A stretch of 64,000 nt of DNA, from positions 5,324,707 through 5,388,706 of the forward strand of contig OZ023182.1 in the NCBI GenBank assembly GCA_963995505.1. Reading direction: 5' to 3'. The notes beneath the pieces are model-generated. The model had not been told where the DNA came from. It worked only from the letters and a program-made list of their open reading frames with translations, and made no database searches. The first letter of the stretch is position 1; each line of letters begins with the position of its first letter. The DNA is from Hypericum androsaemum. Lineage: Eukaryota; Streptophyta; Magnoliopsida; Malpighiales; Hypericaceae. The translations under genes were made by a program, and so were the position numbers. This document shows positions 1-12,554 of the stretch, piece by piece.

Positions 1-1634
<1,634 letters not shown>

Positions 1635-1864
1635 TGATCCGGCGGGAGGGGTAGAGCTAGCCGAACACGACGCCGCTTTGCTACTCGAAGAAAGGGAAAA
1701 CCAAATGAACCAGTGCTTCGAGTTGGGGAAGTGGGTTCTGGATTTATGGAGAGAGAGAGAGAGGGGTTATAACTCATAAATGGTAAGAAGACTATGTTGT
1801 TTGACCAAGATCGGACATGGACATGGACATGGGTCAAGGTTTGTTACGTATGGCTTCTTGCGGT

Positions 1865-1960
1865 TCAAATATAAAGCCAGTGAGGAAGGAATATTAGGAA
1901 CTGGCACTTTGGGAGGTCCTGATTGGTCACGAGGTTGCGCGCGTTTCTCACGTGTTAATA
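1865..1960 (-). promoter_or_regulatory. Likely OPR3 promoter with TATA box and G-box
   Basis: Upstream of the OPR3 start on the minus strand there is a TATA-like element (TTTATATTTG, 1867-1875 in plus coordinates), about 235 bp before the ATG. A perfect palindromic G-box CACGTG lies at 1949-1954 and an inverted CCAAT box at 1922-1926. The G-box is the binding site of MYC2-type bHLH factors, which activate jasmonate genes; that this copy is used is inference. A GA-rich run at 1748-1764 falls in the presumed 5' leader. Confidence 0.5.
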
Positions 1961-1979
1961 ACTTATTTTTTAGGAAAAC

Positions 1980-3505
1980 CAATAATCACATGTATCAGTC
2001 GGACAAGTGTTAAATATTTGTTGAGATAATTTCGACAATTTTTTAAACAGTCTCGAACCTTGAACTAACTAGTGTACCTGGCACATAAGATTACTCTTTT
2101 TTAGTGGTTGTCATGTCGTCGGCGGAGTTGGGAGTCGTGTTTTGGAGGATGACGGAGTTGACCAGTGGGGGGGAAAGTGAGAAAACGACGTAATGGATCC
2201 GTGTTGCTCCGCGTGAGGTTGCATTATCCTCTAGGGCCAAGGCCCATTGGGCTAAAATTCAATGGGCCAAGCTCGAGAAAGTCCGCTACCATTTTGAGGG
2301 TGGGTGGGTTGGTGACAAAATCATTTTCACGGGTCGGACTTTTGTTGCTAGTTGAATGCATTTTCTTCAATACAAACGCCGCCATGCCTAAAATGGTTTT
2401 TTTTTTGTGATTTAAATTATTTTTATAATTTCGAATCTTAGATGGTCATGGGATTCGATCCTCCCACCTCATGCTTAAGGACTGACACTGTATCTATCAG
2501 AGCATGCATGAGTTGATAATAAAATGGTCACTTTTATCGAACATCTTTGTGGCATATTTTGAAATTTGTTATTATTTACCTAATTGTGTTATGTTTATGT
2601 AAATAGGAAGAGATAAAAAATTGGTGGCTTAGTTATGCTTTTGGGGCCTAACACTATGCATGTATCTCTATATAAATTATCTTGCTCCATGGATACAGGT
2701 CTTTCGACTAAAACATGTGTATTTTTTATTTTCTGTCTCTCTGCTTCAATTAGTTATGCTGTTCAAATATTCATATTTTAGTTTTTGCTCTCCATAACAT
2801 CTGTTGTTATGCTATATTTTGGTGTGTTGATAGGACTTTTTGTGGGTAATTTATCTTATTGAATTTTACTTTTTCATATTTTTCGGGATACAGCCTTTTT
2901 TGTTATCTAAAATACATTTATGCATCGAAAAAGAGGCTTCTTAACTGATATAAAATGTTTATTCAATTGCTACCGACCAGGAGAAAAAAAGAAGAAGAAA
3001 TCGTCTACATCCATAATTCGACAACTTTGTTTGACTTTTCAACCTGCCGGAGTCCAATTAGCGGCGTGGTCAGTCGTCTTCTACTGTGTCCTCCTTGGAC
3101 ATTATCTGGTGTCTCTCTCAGACACAGTCTCTAGAACTCCACCAAAGCATCATGGCCACGGCACCCTTCCTACCCACAATTTGCAAGCACTACTTTTTGT
3201 TGGGGACACAATTTCCAAGTACTTAAGCTATAAACTAAACGACATAATACAATCCACGAGGGAAAACATTATTGCTCATAGATTCGACGCCGAGGGCTAA
3301 ATTATCAGTACCGGAAGGGAGAGTATTGGATGCGTCTACGAGGTGGAATGGGCCTGGATTTGGTGGGATAGGTTAATCTCCATCCATAAGAATTAAAGAG
3401 AGGATGGTCGTAATATAGATAATAAAAATTAAATTATGAATAATATTGAAAAACTACTAAAAATTTGACCAACCTACAAACTCATTGAAAAAGGTAAGAA
3501 GAGAG
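1980..3505. other. Intergenic DNA without a recognised gene
   Basis: AT-rich spacer between the OPR3 promoter and the LINE. It contains site II-like promoter words (GGCCCA at 2241-2246, TGGGCC at 2263-2268) and a pol III B-box-like word (GGATTCGATCC, about 2450-2460) that could belong to an old SINE. A 126-codon open frame at 2920-3300 on the plus strand resembles no protein I recognise, and its composition does not look coding. No further structure seen. Confidence 0.5.
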
Positions 3506-3579
3506 AGAAAATGGCGTAAGTTTTTTTTTGGTGGAATGGTGGGCGTATTGCACCCTTTCATTAAAAAAGAACTAGACTA

Positions 3580-6500
3580 TTACATGGAAACGGCGGGGCT
3601 GTCTTCTTTTAAAAGAGAGATGCAGCCATCTGGAGGGTTCTCGAGTACATATAGACCACTGGGAATGCCGAGGGAAAAATTAGCAAGCCAATCGGCTACT
3701 CTATTACCATCCCGACTGCAATAGATGACCTCGATTTGCCCATGACGGCGGATGAGGTCCCTGCATTTACTCACGAGTACGGTTAGCGGGTTGCCACACA
3801 CTACCCCCTCGGTTAGGTATTTGACAGCTGTCCTCGAATCTGTCTCCACCTCAACTGGCCTGAAGTTGCCTGCTTCGATTAATTGGAGTCCTCTCCAAAG
3901 TCCCCAGATTTCAGCACTTAAGGCATCACAATGGCCCAAATTCTGGGCAAAGCCCATGCACCACTTACCAGTGTCATCCCTCAGCACACCCTCACAACCT
4001 GCCTTGCCAGGGTTGCCTTTTGAGCAACCATCGGTGTTAAGCTTAAACGCTCTAGCCACTGGGCAAATCCACATGTCTCGGCCGCCCACACCATGGTTCC
4101 GAGGTGCGTCTTTGGACGATCCATTCTCCCAGGCTGTTTCAAAAGCAGCTGCCTGAGATCTGATAAAGGCAACTTTGTCTGGAGGTGTTTCTTCTCTATC
4201 AAAAACTAGGTTGTTCCTCCATCTCCAAAGCCACCAACAGGCACTTGTGAATAGGGTATTCCACGGGGCAGTAGGCCCAACCACCATCGCACATTTGAGG
4301 TTCTGGTGTATCCACGATTGTGTGTCCAGGGCGAAGAAGGTACAACGCCCCTCCTCGGAAAGTAAGGCATACCAGATCAGTTTTACTTTCGGGCAGTCTC
4401 TCAAGAGGTGTAAGATGGTCTCTTGTCGGTCCCTGCAGTGAGGGCAGTACGGGTCGGGGCCAAACTTACGTCGGTGTCTCTCTTTATTGGTCATGACTCT
4501 ACCTTTGAGACAAGTCCAGAGAAAGGTGTGCAGCTTCTCGGGGACTCTCAGTTTCCAAATGCTCTCCCAAAAGTTGGGGGGGCCAGGGGCACTCGCGATT
4601 TATCCACTAGCGTAAGATAGGCAGACTTGGTGGTGAATTCCCCAGAGCTCGAGTAACGCCAAGAAAAGGAGTCAGGGGTTAGTCCTGGGTGATCCACAAC
4701 CACTGCAAGCATCTTGGATCTAACCTCATTTGGTAGCAACCCGTCTAGTAGGTCCCACTTCCAACCATTCACCGTGCACCAGTAATCACTTACCTGACAA
4801 AGAAGGTGGTCATACGGCACAGAGGCAGTGATGCACAAGATAAGGGCCTGCTTGCCAGGGAGCCACTTGTCTAACCAGAAGCAAACTCGTTGACCATCCC
4901 TAACAGAGCACCTCAAACCAAGGTTCAGCTGACATGCTATTTTGGAGAGGCCTGACCACGTGGCAGAGGATCTCGTACATGGATCGCCCAGCAAATAGGG
5001 GTTGTCTTTAACATACTTCTTACTAAGAATTTGGGCCCAGATAGATGTAGGGTTGGTGATGAACCTCCATCCGAGCTTAGTAATTAAAGCAGTATTTGCA
5101 TGCTTCGCGCTTCGAATGCCCAAGCCCCCCATGGCTTTCGGCAAGCAGACTTCTTGCCAGTTGACCAAATGCACTCTTTTGCATTCAGTGGTATCTCCCC
5201 AAATAAAGTTTCGGCTGATTCTATCTAATTTCTCACACAGGTTCGGGGGAAGAGTGATGACCTGCATGGCATAAAAGGGGAGAGTAGATAGGATAGACCG
5301 AGTTAGAGTAACCCGACCAGCCATAGTAAGGTGCTTGGCTTTCCAACCAGCAAGCCTAGCTTGGGCCTTGTCCAAAATGTATTAGAATGTATCTCCATTG
5401 ACTCTTCCGTTTAGCGTAGGGATCCCCAAGTATTTGCCAAGGTTTTCGGTTGCCTTTATGCCTAAGTGGCTACTCAAATTCTTGCCTCTTCCTGCAGTAA
5501 TATTTTTGGAGAAGAGGACGCTGGACTTTGCCGCGCTAATCTTCTGGCCCAAGGCTACACAAAATTCCTCAAGGATGCGCTTGATAAGACTCACTTGTTC
5601 CATGGAGGCTTCCGAGAAGAGTACTACATCGTCTGCAAAGAATAAATGGGTCACCTCTGGGCCTTGTCTCGTGAGTTTAATTGGCTTCCATTCTTTTCTT
5701 TGGACGGCAATAGCAATCCGTTGAGCTAGTCTCTCCATGCACAGGACGAACAAATATGGGGATATGGGGTCGCCTTGCCGAAGGCCCCGAGAGGGTGTAA
5801 ACTCGCTCGTCATCTCACCATTCCACAACACTCGCATTGAGGAGCCTGTGACATAATTCATGATCAAATGTATTAATTTCTCAGGGAACCCTGCATCACG
5901 AATGGTCTCCTCTACAAAGCTCCAATTGATCCTATCATAAGCCTTCTCGAGGTCTATTTTTATCGCCATCCATCCACGAACACCTTTCTTCAGTCGCATA
6001 GAGTGAATGACTTCTTGCAAAACAATAACATTGTCAAAAATCTGTCGCCCAGGGACAAAGCTACCCTGAGCAGGGGAGATGAGCTCTGGTAACTTTGCCT
6101 TGAGCCTGGAAACAATAATTTTGGTGAGGAGTTTGTATGGAACATTGCATAGGCTTATGGGGCGAAAGTGTTGGAGGGACTCAGGCGAATTGGTTTTGGG
6201 TATAAGGACAAGAAGGGTTTCGTTAAGTTTGGGGGGAAGGGTACCGGTTTGGAAGGCTTGAGAGATATAGGCTAAAAGGGTGTCTTTGACCAATCCCCAA
6301 CAATTCTGGGAAAAAATGGCTTGGAATCCATCCACTCCTGGAGCTTTAATGGGAGCCATGTTGTGTAACGCATCTCGAATCTCTCTCATAGTTACAGGTC
6401 GCGATGCCCTGCTAATTTCACTCATCGTCCAACTGGCAAAATAGCTCCGTGGGAGGAATTGTTGTACGGGGGTACCGTCCGCCTTGTAGAGGGCTTTATA

Positions 6501-7691
6501 GAACTCTAGGGTCATCTCTTCAATTTCAATTTTCTCTGATGTCCACTCACCCTTCGAGTTCTTCAACCGATCTATTTTATTCCGTTGTCTCCACACCATC
6601 GTAGTAGTATGGAAAAACCTGGTGTTCCGATCCCCATTAGTAATCCATTGTTCTCTGGACTTCTGGAGCCACAGGGTCTCCTCTTGTTGAAGGACTTGCT
6701 CGATGTCCTACCGGAGTTTACTATCCAAGGCCTCCAAGCCCTTGTTGGGTCGCTGGTCCAGAGCTTTCGGGAGCCCGCACAATCTGGCATAGAGTCTCTT
6801 TTTCCTTTGCTCTATATTCCCAAAAACTTTAACATTCCATTCTTTTAATACATCTTTCAGGGACTCTAGAGCATCTTCGATATCCTTATTCGGGTTCCAC
6901 TTAGTCTGTACCACACGCATGAAGCTAGGGTGAGACATCCAAGCTGCCTGGAATCGGAATGGTCTCCGTCTTCGGCAGCCCGTGTCCAAGTCAGAGAAGT
7001 GGACAAGCAGAGATGAATGATCTGACTAGAATCTAGCGAGGTATTGGACCCTTCCTTCTGACCATCGTGTGCGCCAGCTATTGTTGCAAATGGCCCTGTC
7101 TAGTCTTTTCAAAACGCGGCCCCCATTGCCTGTACTTCTAGCCCACGTGAATGGGGAATCTGAGTAGCCCAGATTGATGAGTCCGGTTTTGTTAATCCAG
7201 CTGCACAATTTCTTATCTTGAGATTGTAGTCTTCCCGAGCCTCCCTTACATTCCTCCAAACAGGTAATTGCATTAAAATCACCTATAATAATCCATGGGC
7301 TCAAATCGGAAGGAGCAAGGGAGGCTATGATCCCCCAGTAGTCCTCCAACCCCGTCACAGGTGGAGGTGCATAAATAATAGTTATTAGGGATGAAGGTTG
7401 GTTCTCAAAGGCTACCTCCACATGGAGAAACTCCTCTCTAGTCTGAAGAACTTTGACCGATATTGAAGGGGCCCAAAGTAGCCAAATGCCTCCCCTGCGT
7501 CCCATTGCTTCAATACGAAAATAGGCAAGACTTGTTTTCCGATAAACAGCCTCTGCTGTGGGCCCACTGATTTGAGTTTCCAGCAGCGCAGCAAGACTAA
7601 AATTATGAATTTTCAGCAAGTACTTGAAGGCTCTCATAAAGCCCGATTTCTTGGCACCGCAACAGTTCCACACAAGAGTCTTGAATCCCAT
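3580..7691 (-). pseudogene. LINE ORF2: endonuclease, reverse transcriptase and RNase H, with three stops and one frameshift
   Basis: Second LINE frame, first in-frame ATG at 7691 (MGFKTLVWNCCG). Domains in order: AP-type endonuclease (about 7691-7030; LVWNCCGAKK, LLETQ, IIGDFNAI), reverse transcriptase (about 6400-5400; PGVDGF, KIDLEKAYDR, RGLRQGDPISPYLF, catalytic FADD at 5639-5628), a zinc-binding RT region (C-X2-C and H-X4-C around 4450-4410) and a type I RNase H (about 4060-3640) keeping its D-E-D-D residues (NTDG, SAEIWGL, ETDS, DGNRVADW). Lesions: TAG 7025-7023, TAG 6707-6705, TAA 5381-5379, and a one-base shift near 4555-4581 beside a run of seven G. All other sequence remains in frame. 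Confidence 0.9.
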
Positions 7692-7771
7692 TGAGAGAGG
7701 GGTAGATGGAGTTCTTGGTTGTGTCTGGTTCTTGTGGTTGGGAGGGGGAGAATGGGTGGTGCTGAGCACCT

Positions 7772-9604
7772 TCAAACATCCGTCATCTGATCGGGGTCGA
7801 CCCGATCAGAGTTGATATTCTGCTGTTCTGGAGGAGACCTAACAAAGGCAGCTGCATGTCGATCCCGGTCCAGGGAAGTCTCAGTGACAAGGTGGCTTAT
7901 GGGAGGGTCCGATGAGTGTAACCCGGTTAGACTAGGATTGGGCTTGGGGGTTTGATTAAGAGGGTCTGGTGCTTTGTGGTTGGTGATGGAAGAGATGGGA
8001 TGGTGGGATAGTTTAGGGTGGTCGGGGCTTATGACTGGGTTGGGGTTAGGGTGAATATTCTCTTTGTGGGGCTTGACACGGTCAATAGCTGCGTTAATCT
8101 TAAGGTTCAGGGTGTTATCTCCATTTCTGGGTCGCTTAAGGTTTGGGCTTGGGTTATTTGGGTGGAGGGTCAGGGTAAGGGGTTTTTTCATGGAGGAAGT
8201 CTTGGTGTTGCGGGGCGGTCTGTGGGTACCTTGGGAGGTTGAGGGCCCGCTGTGACTCCCAAAGACATGGACTGGGCTACCAGGCTTGGCATGCCCCATC
8301 TCCGCTTCGGCATCTTTAGTCTCCATAGTGGAGAGGGCACCAAATCTATTGCCGGAGCTTGTATTTCCTCCGTTGGTGGCAGGGCGGGCTGGTCGACTTC
8401 TTTTGGCAACCACCATCCAAGGGCCGACGTTCACTCCATGCCTCTTGGGTAGCTGGTAGTTTTTCGAGTCTCTTTGAGAGTTTGCCTGGTTCACCGAGTT
8501 TCCTGCACCCTCCGAATTCTCACCAGTCGCCACCACCTCGCTTGGTTGACTGGTCAGACAAGCTTCATGAAGATGACCGTACTTACCGCACCCGTAGCAA
8601 ATAGTATGTAGGCTCTCATATTCCACCTTTTGCACCAGGTTCCCAATCTTAATTTCACCAATCAGAGGTTTTGACAAATCTACCTCAACGCACACTCTAG
8701 CAAATTGGCCTCTTGCCTTCTCCTCTGTATTAGGGTCTAATTTGATAGGCTTACCTAGCGCCGCTGCTGCGCACCTCAGGAGGTTAGTGTTGTAGAGACG
8801 CATAGGTAAGTTCGGGAACCTGATCCAGATCCTCGTAGTTGAGACCTCCTCCTCCCACGGGTCAAAGGAAGCAAACCACGGTTGAACAGAGATGTAGTGG
8901 TCCTTGTACAACTAAGGACCGCCCGACAACGCTATGTTGAGATCCTCTGAATCTGCAAAACAAACTTGAAAGTAACCATGGGGGAGATCCACCAACCTCA
9001 TCCCCGCCCTTGGATTCCACAGCTGGTACAACCGATTCTGGAGGGCCCTGTACCCCACCATTCTGCCGAGGACTTTCACAATCACCGTTCTGTTCCATAG
9101 TTCATCTAGCTTCTTCTCCACATAGTCGGTCAGAATCAGGTGGGGTTGGGTGGGATTTGTGGTCAGATCCAAGGATACCACCCCCGAGCCCAGCCAGTCT
9201 TCGGCTTCCTCGCGGAGGCTAGGGAGTGGTTTCCCGTTAGAGTTGTGAACAGTGTCCCTATAGGACAACATAGGAGAAGAAACTTCTGGATTAGGGGATG
9301 GAGTCGTGGTGGATGTCGAGGGTGGGACCTGGGAAGTCGGGGGAAAAGTCGGGGGGGATTGTGGATTAGGGTTCGAATTTGGGGATTTATGGGTTGGAGA
9401 GTTAGGGTTGGAAATTTGGGGGTGGGCTGACGAGGGGACGGTTTGAGTTTTTGAACTGGAGTGGTGGGGAGGTGGGGCGTTGGAGTAAAGATGGGCTGGT
9501 GGGGCTGTGGTGGCTGGTGGCGGGGCAGGGTTTTCTGGTGGTTTAGGCTGGGGGAGTTGCGAGGGAGAGAGAGCGGGGTCGGGGAGCTGAAATTCAGGTT
9601 CCAT
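7772..9604 (-). pseudogene. LINE ORF1: DUF4283-like / CCHC zinc-knuckle nucleic-acid-binding protein, one premature stop
   Basis: First reading frame of the LINE, about 610 codons, starting MEPEFQLPDPALSPSQ at 9604. The N-terminal third is rich in Pro, Ser and Thr. It is followed by a DUF4283-like region found in plant LINE ORF1 proteins, around the sequence NIALSGGP and ISVQPWF. A TAG at 8914-8912 stands where a Trp is usual (GGPW), so TGG to TAG is likely. Downstream the same frame continues with a zinc knuckle C-X2-C-X4-H-X4-C (CYGCGKYGHLHEAC, about 8599-8558) and a basic, Pro-rich tail ending at TGA 7774-7772. Such proteins coat LINE RNA. Confidence 0.88.
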
Positions 9605-9735
9605 GTTTTAATTTAACATGTAAGTTACAAGGAAGAGAGTGGGCAGAGAGAGAAGAGAAGAAGGTTTGTCACTGTATGCTTTTTAGCAGGGAAGAGGGTG
9701 GGAGTGGGAGATGTAACAACAGAAAATGGTGTAAG

Positions 9736-10068
9736 TGAATGTGTCACTTGGGATCACTTTGAGAAAATTTTTAATATATAGAGGAAATTTTTAATACGTC
9801 AGAATTTTAACTTTTTTTTATTTTTGATATTTGAAATCGAATATTTTGAATAGTATGTTTTACATCCGTAAAATTTGAATTAAACTTTTTTGAATTTTAA
9901 CAATTTTAGACAAGTGTCTCAACCCAATAATCATGACCAAATGGGTGCTCCAAAGAATTATTTTTTATGTATGACCGTCGATAAATATCACATATATTTA
10001 TTTTATTTTTTAAAGGAATGGTAATTTTTAGTATCGTATCAGCTTGGTGATTTGGTGGTCCTTTGAAT
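9736..10068. other. AT-rich spacer, nothing recognised
   Basis: Between the LINE target duplication and the first Mutator-like element. It is AT-rich, with no open frame or repeat that I can identify. Confidence 0.5.
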
Positions 10069-10076
10069 AAATTTTA

Positions 10077-11393
10077 AGGTAAATTACCTTCAAGTCCCTG
10101 GCCTTTGGTCACCTTTCCTCTAGGGTCCCTGACTTTTGAAAAATAATTGTCCCGTCTCTAAATTTTTATGATAATAGACTCTCGGGTCCCTGCCTGACGT
10201 CATCAGCTCTTTTTTTATTTTTAGTAATGGAAATGACCAAAATACCTTAAACAAAAAATAAAAAAATTTACCTTCTTCAACATTTGACCAAGAACACCAA
10301 CAACCAAAAATCAACCTAAAAATAAGACCAAAATTAAGAACACAACCAAGAACATCAAGAACAACCAAAAAATATATTTGAAATCCAGACGGCACCCTCA
10401 CCCATGCCTCCCTTCCATCGGCCCCCTGATGACCAGACCGCTCCCTTCCACCCTCCCCTCGAACCCCTCCGGAAGGTCCCTCGAGCCGGCCACCCACATA
10501 AAATGGGCCCCACTCTTCTCCAGTCTGACTAGCAGAGCCTCCGCCTGGGGACGGTTCACCGGCTTTCGAAACAGATATACACCACAGATCCGTTTAGCTT
10601 GGAGTCCAGCCATGATGTCACCTCGTGAAGGCCCACCGAGATGGGCCCTCAGACTCCCTAGTAGACCTCTCAAGGTCTGTATCCTTTATACTGAGCACGA
10701 CAGAAATGGGGATGAGTAGAGTGGAGGATTTCTCTAGAGAAATTTAAAGGCAATGAGGCGGTGCTCACTCCCTATATATAGGGAAGTTGAGCTAGCAATT
10801 GAGATGTGTAATTGAGTGACAGAAAAGTGAGGTCTAATAAAAAAATGTGTTGTGTAAGACTAAAGGTCCTTTTTTAGTGTAATAATTTTCTGATTTCTCT
10901 TTCAGTGAGTGTTGAGTACAAAATTAATTTCCATCTAGTTAGTGTGCCGAGAGCAAATCCCAAATTCTTCACTGGAGAAGGATGGGCCTTGTCTGATAGA
11001 GGGAAAATCATAAATGGGTTTTGTGGTGTTGGGTTCACCGACGAGTTGCCCTTGCTCTAATGGTGTTGGGTTAAACCTTCGTATTTTTGGGTTTTAGGCC
11101 TTCTGAGTTTCAATTTTTTTTTGTTCTTGATGTTCTTGGTTGTGTTCATGATTTTGGTTAGTTTGATCTTATTTTTGGGTTGGTTTTTGGTTGTTGGTGT
11201 TCTTGATTTTTTTTTTGTTTAAGGATATTTTGGTCATTTCCATAACCAAAAATAAAAAAGAGCCGATGACGTCAGCCAGGGATTCGAGAGTCTATTATCA
11301 TCAAAACTTAGGGATGGGATAATTATTTTCCAAAAGTCAGAGACCCTAGGGGGAGGGTGACCAAAGGTCAGGGACTTTAGGGTAATTTACCCT
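10077..11393. mobile_element. Mutator-like element A with about 300-bp terminal inverted repeats
   Basis: The two ends are inverted copies of each other for roughly 300 bp (about 10077-10375 and 11095-11393). They start RGGTAAATTACC and share long blocks such as CTTTGGTCACC and GTTCTTGATGTTCTTGG in opposite orientation. A direct repeat AAATTTTA lies immediately outside (10069-10076 and 11394-11401); one more matching A makes it 8-9 bp, so the Mutator-typical 9 bp is possible. There is no transposase, so it is non-autonomous. The interior carries a glycosyltransferase fragment, making this a Pack-MULE. A TATA-like CTATATATA occurs near 10770. Confidence 0.82.
10398..10673 (-). pseudogene. Captured UDP-glycosyltransferase fragment inside MULE A
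   Basis: The open frame 10673-10398 contains a stretch matching the region just before the PSPG box of plant UDP-glycosyltransferases: VYLFRKPVNRPQ (for the usual VYVxFGS), then EALLVRLEKSGAHFMWV and LPEGFEGRVEGSGLVIRG. The frame then departs from the family where WAPQ would follow, so the donor-binding PSPG box itself is missing. About 60 residues are recognisable. The fragment lies wholly between the inverted repeats of MULE A and is therefore best explained as gene capture. UGT89-like subfamily membership is only a guess. Confidence 0.7.
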
Positions 11394-11449
11394 AAATTTT
11401 AATACTTCTTTAGATCTAACTATTTTAATACATCTTACACAGCACAGAT

Positions 11450-11990
11450 ACCAATGTCATTGAATATGCATACCATTATCACTACGCATGCAAACCAATA
11501 TCACTTCACGGGCAAACCAATATCATTTCACGGTAAATCCAATATCATTACACATGTAAACCAATATCACTACACATGCAAACCAATATCATGGCCACAT
11601 GCAAACCATTATCACTTCATGGGCAAACCAATATCACTACACATGCAAACCAATATCAGGGCCACATGCAAACCAATATCACGGCCACAAGCAAACCATT
11701 ATCACTTCACGGGAAAACCAATATCACTTCACAGTGAAACCAATATCACTACATATGCAAACTAATATCACTTCGCAGGTAAACCAATATCACTATACAT
11801 ACAAACCAATATCACTTTGCATGCAAACCAATACCACGGCCACATACAAACCAATATCACTTTACATGGAAACTAATATCACTACACATGCAAACTAATA
11901 CAACTACAAAGGCAAACCAATAGCACTACACATGCATACCAATATCACTTCACATGCAAACCAATATCACTTGACAAGCGAACCAAATAG
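11450..11990. repeat. Tandem array of a 22-bp CCAATATC unit (array 1)
   Basis: Roughly two dozen degenerate copies of a 22-23-bp unit, consensus CCAATATCACTACACATGCA plus two A, with the core CCAATATC best conserved. The flanks vary (TTCACGGG, GGCCACAT and so on). The long open frames read through it are by-products of the repeat: 22 is not a multiple of 3 and the frames carry no protein-like signal. Arrays with the same period and core occur at 31127-31680 and, inverted, at 59154-59480. Confidence 0.85.
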
Positions 11991-12554
11991 CAATCTAAAT
12001 AAATTCAATCTAACAAAAATGACACCAATATCATTCAAAATAATAACCAATGCGACAACATCTGAAAATCAATATCTTTCTAGGTTAAACCAATACGACA
12101 ACATCGAAAACCCAAAATACTACACATGCAACACAAGTCTGAAAAAATATGAACCCAAATCAGTTGCCTCCCACTCTCAGAAAGCTCCTCTAATTTAATT
12201 TGAAGAAGCTCGTCAAATCTGGGAAGAAGCAAAAATGGCACAGGAGGATGGTGAGGTTCTTCACGGTGGTGAGGTTCTTAAAGAAGCTTGTGCGAGTCGA
12301 GGAGGAATCGAGTTAGAGGAGGCATAGAGCTTACCGCTGTCACCGTCATCGTCACCATCGACAACAAAACCCCCGCCATCGCCATGACCAACAAACTTCC
12401 CGCCGTCGTCATCGCCAACAAACCTCAGAAAGCCGATGCAGATCCTCTTTGTATGGGCCGCGACCCCAATGGGAAAATAGATTTTGGATGATCTAGGTTT
12501 ATAATTAAGTGGGTAGGGAAGGAAAATAGATTTTTGATGATATGGGTTTATTTA

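Larger units (their letters stand above)
3521..9720 (-). mobile_element. Nearly full-length L1-type LINE with target-site duplication
   Basis: A 6.2-kb non-LTR retrotransposon on the minus strand. Order in its own sense: 5' UTR (9720-9605), ORF1 (9604-7772), ORF2 with endonuclease, reverse transcriptase, zinc-binding and RNase H domains (7691-3580), a short 3' UTR and a poly-A tail (nine T on the plus strand at 3521-3529). The element is bounded by a 15-bp direct repeat AGAAAATGGYGTAAG at 3506-3520 and 9721-9735 with one C/T difference, the expected target-site duplication. The C-terminal RNase H domain is typical of plant L1 elements. Lesions: one stop in ORF1, three stops and one frameshift in ORF2, so this copy cannot encode its proteins intact. 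The single mismatch in the duplication and the few lesions suggest a fairly young insertion. Confidence 0.93.

Noticed and set aside
2920..3300. 126-codon plus-strand open frame as a possible small gene
   Set aside because: No recognisable domain, odd poly-Lys tract from an A-rich run, no promoter or splice evidence; a chance frame cannot be excluded.
10069..11401. hAT assignment of elements A and B because the flanking repeats can be read as 8 bp
   Set aside because: hAT ends are short with a YA-GGG-type tip. Here the inverted repeats are about 300 bp long and one more base can be added to the duplication, which fits Mutator-like elements better.
11454..11898. CRISPR-like look of the regularly spaced 22-bp units
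   Set aside because: The units are contiguous and diverged, with no unique spacers of constant length, and the genome is a plant. It is a minisatellite inside a transposon.
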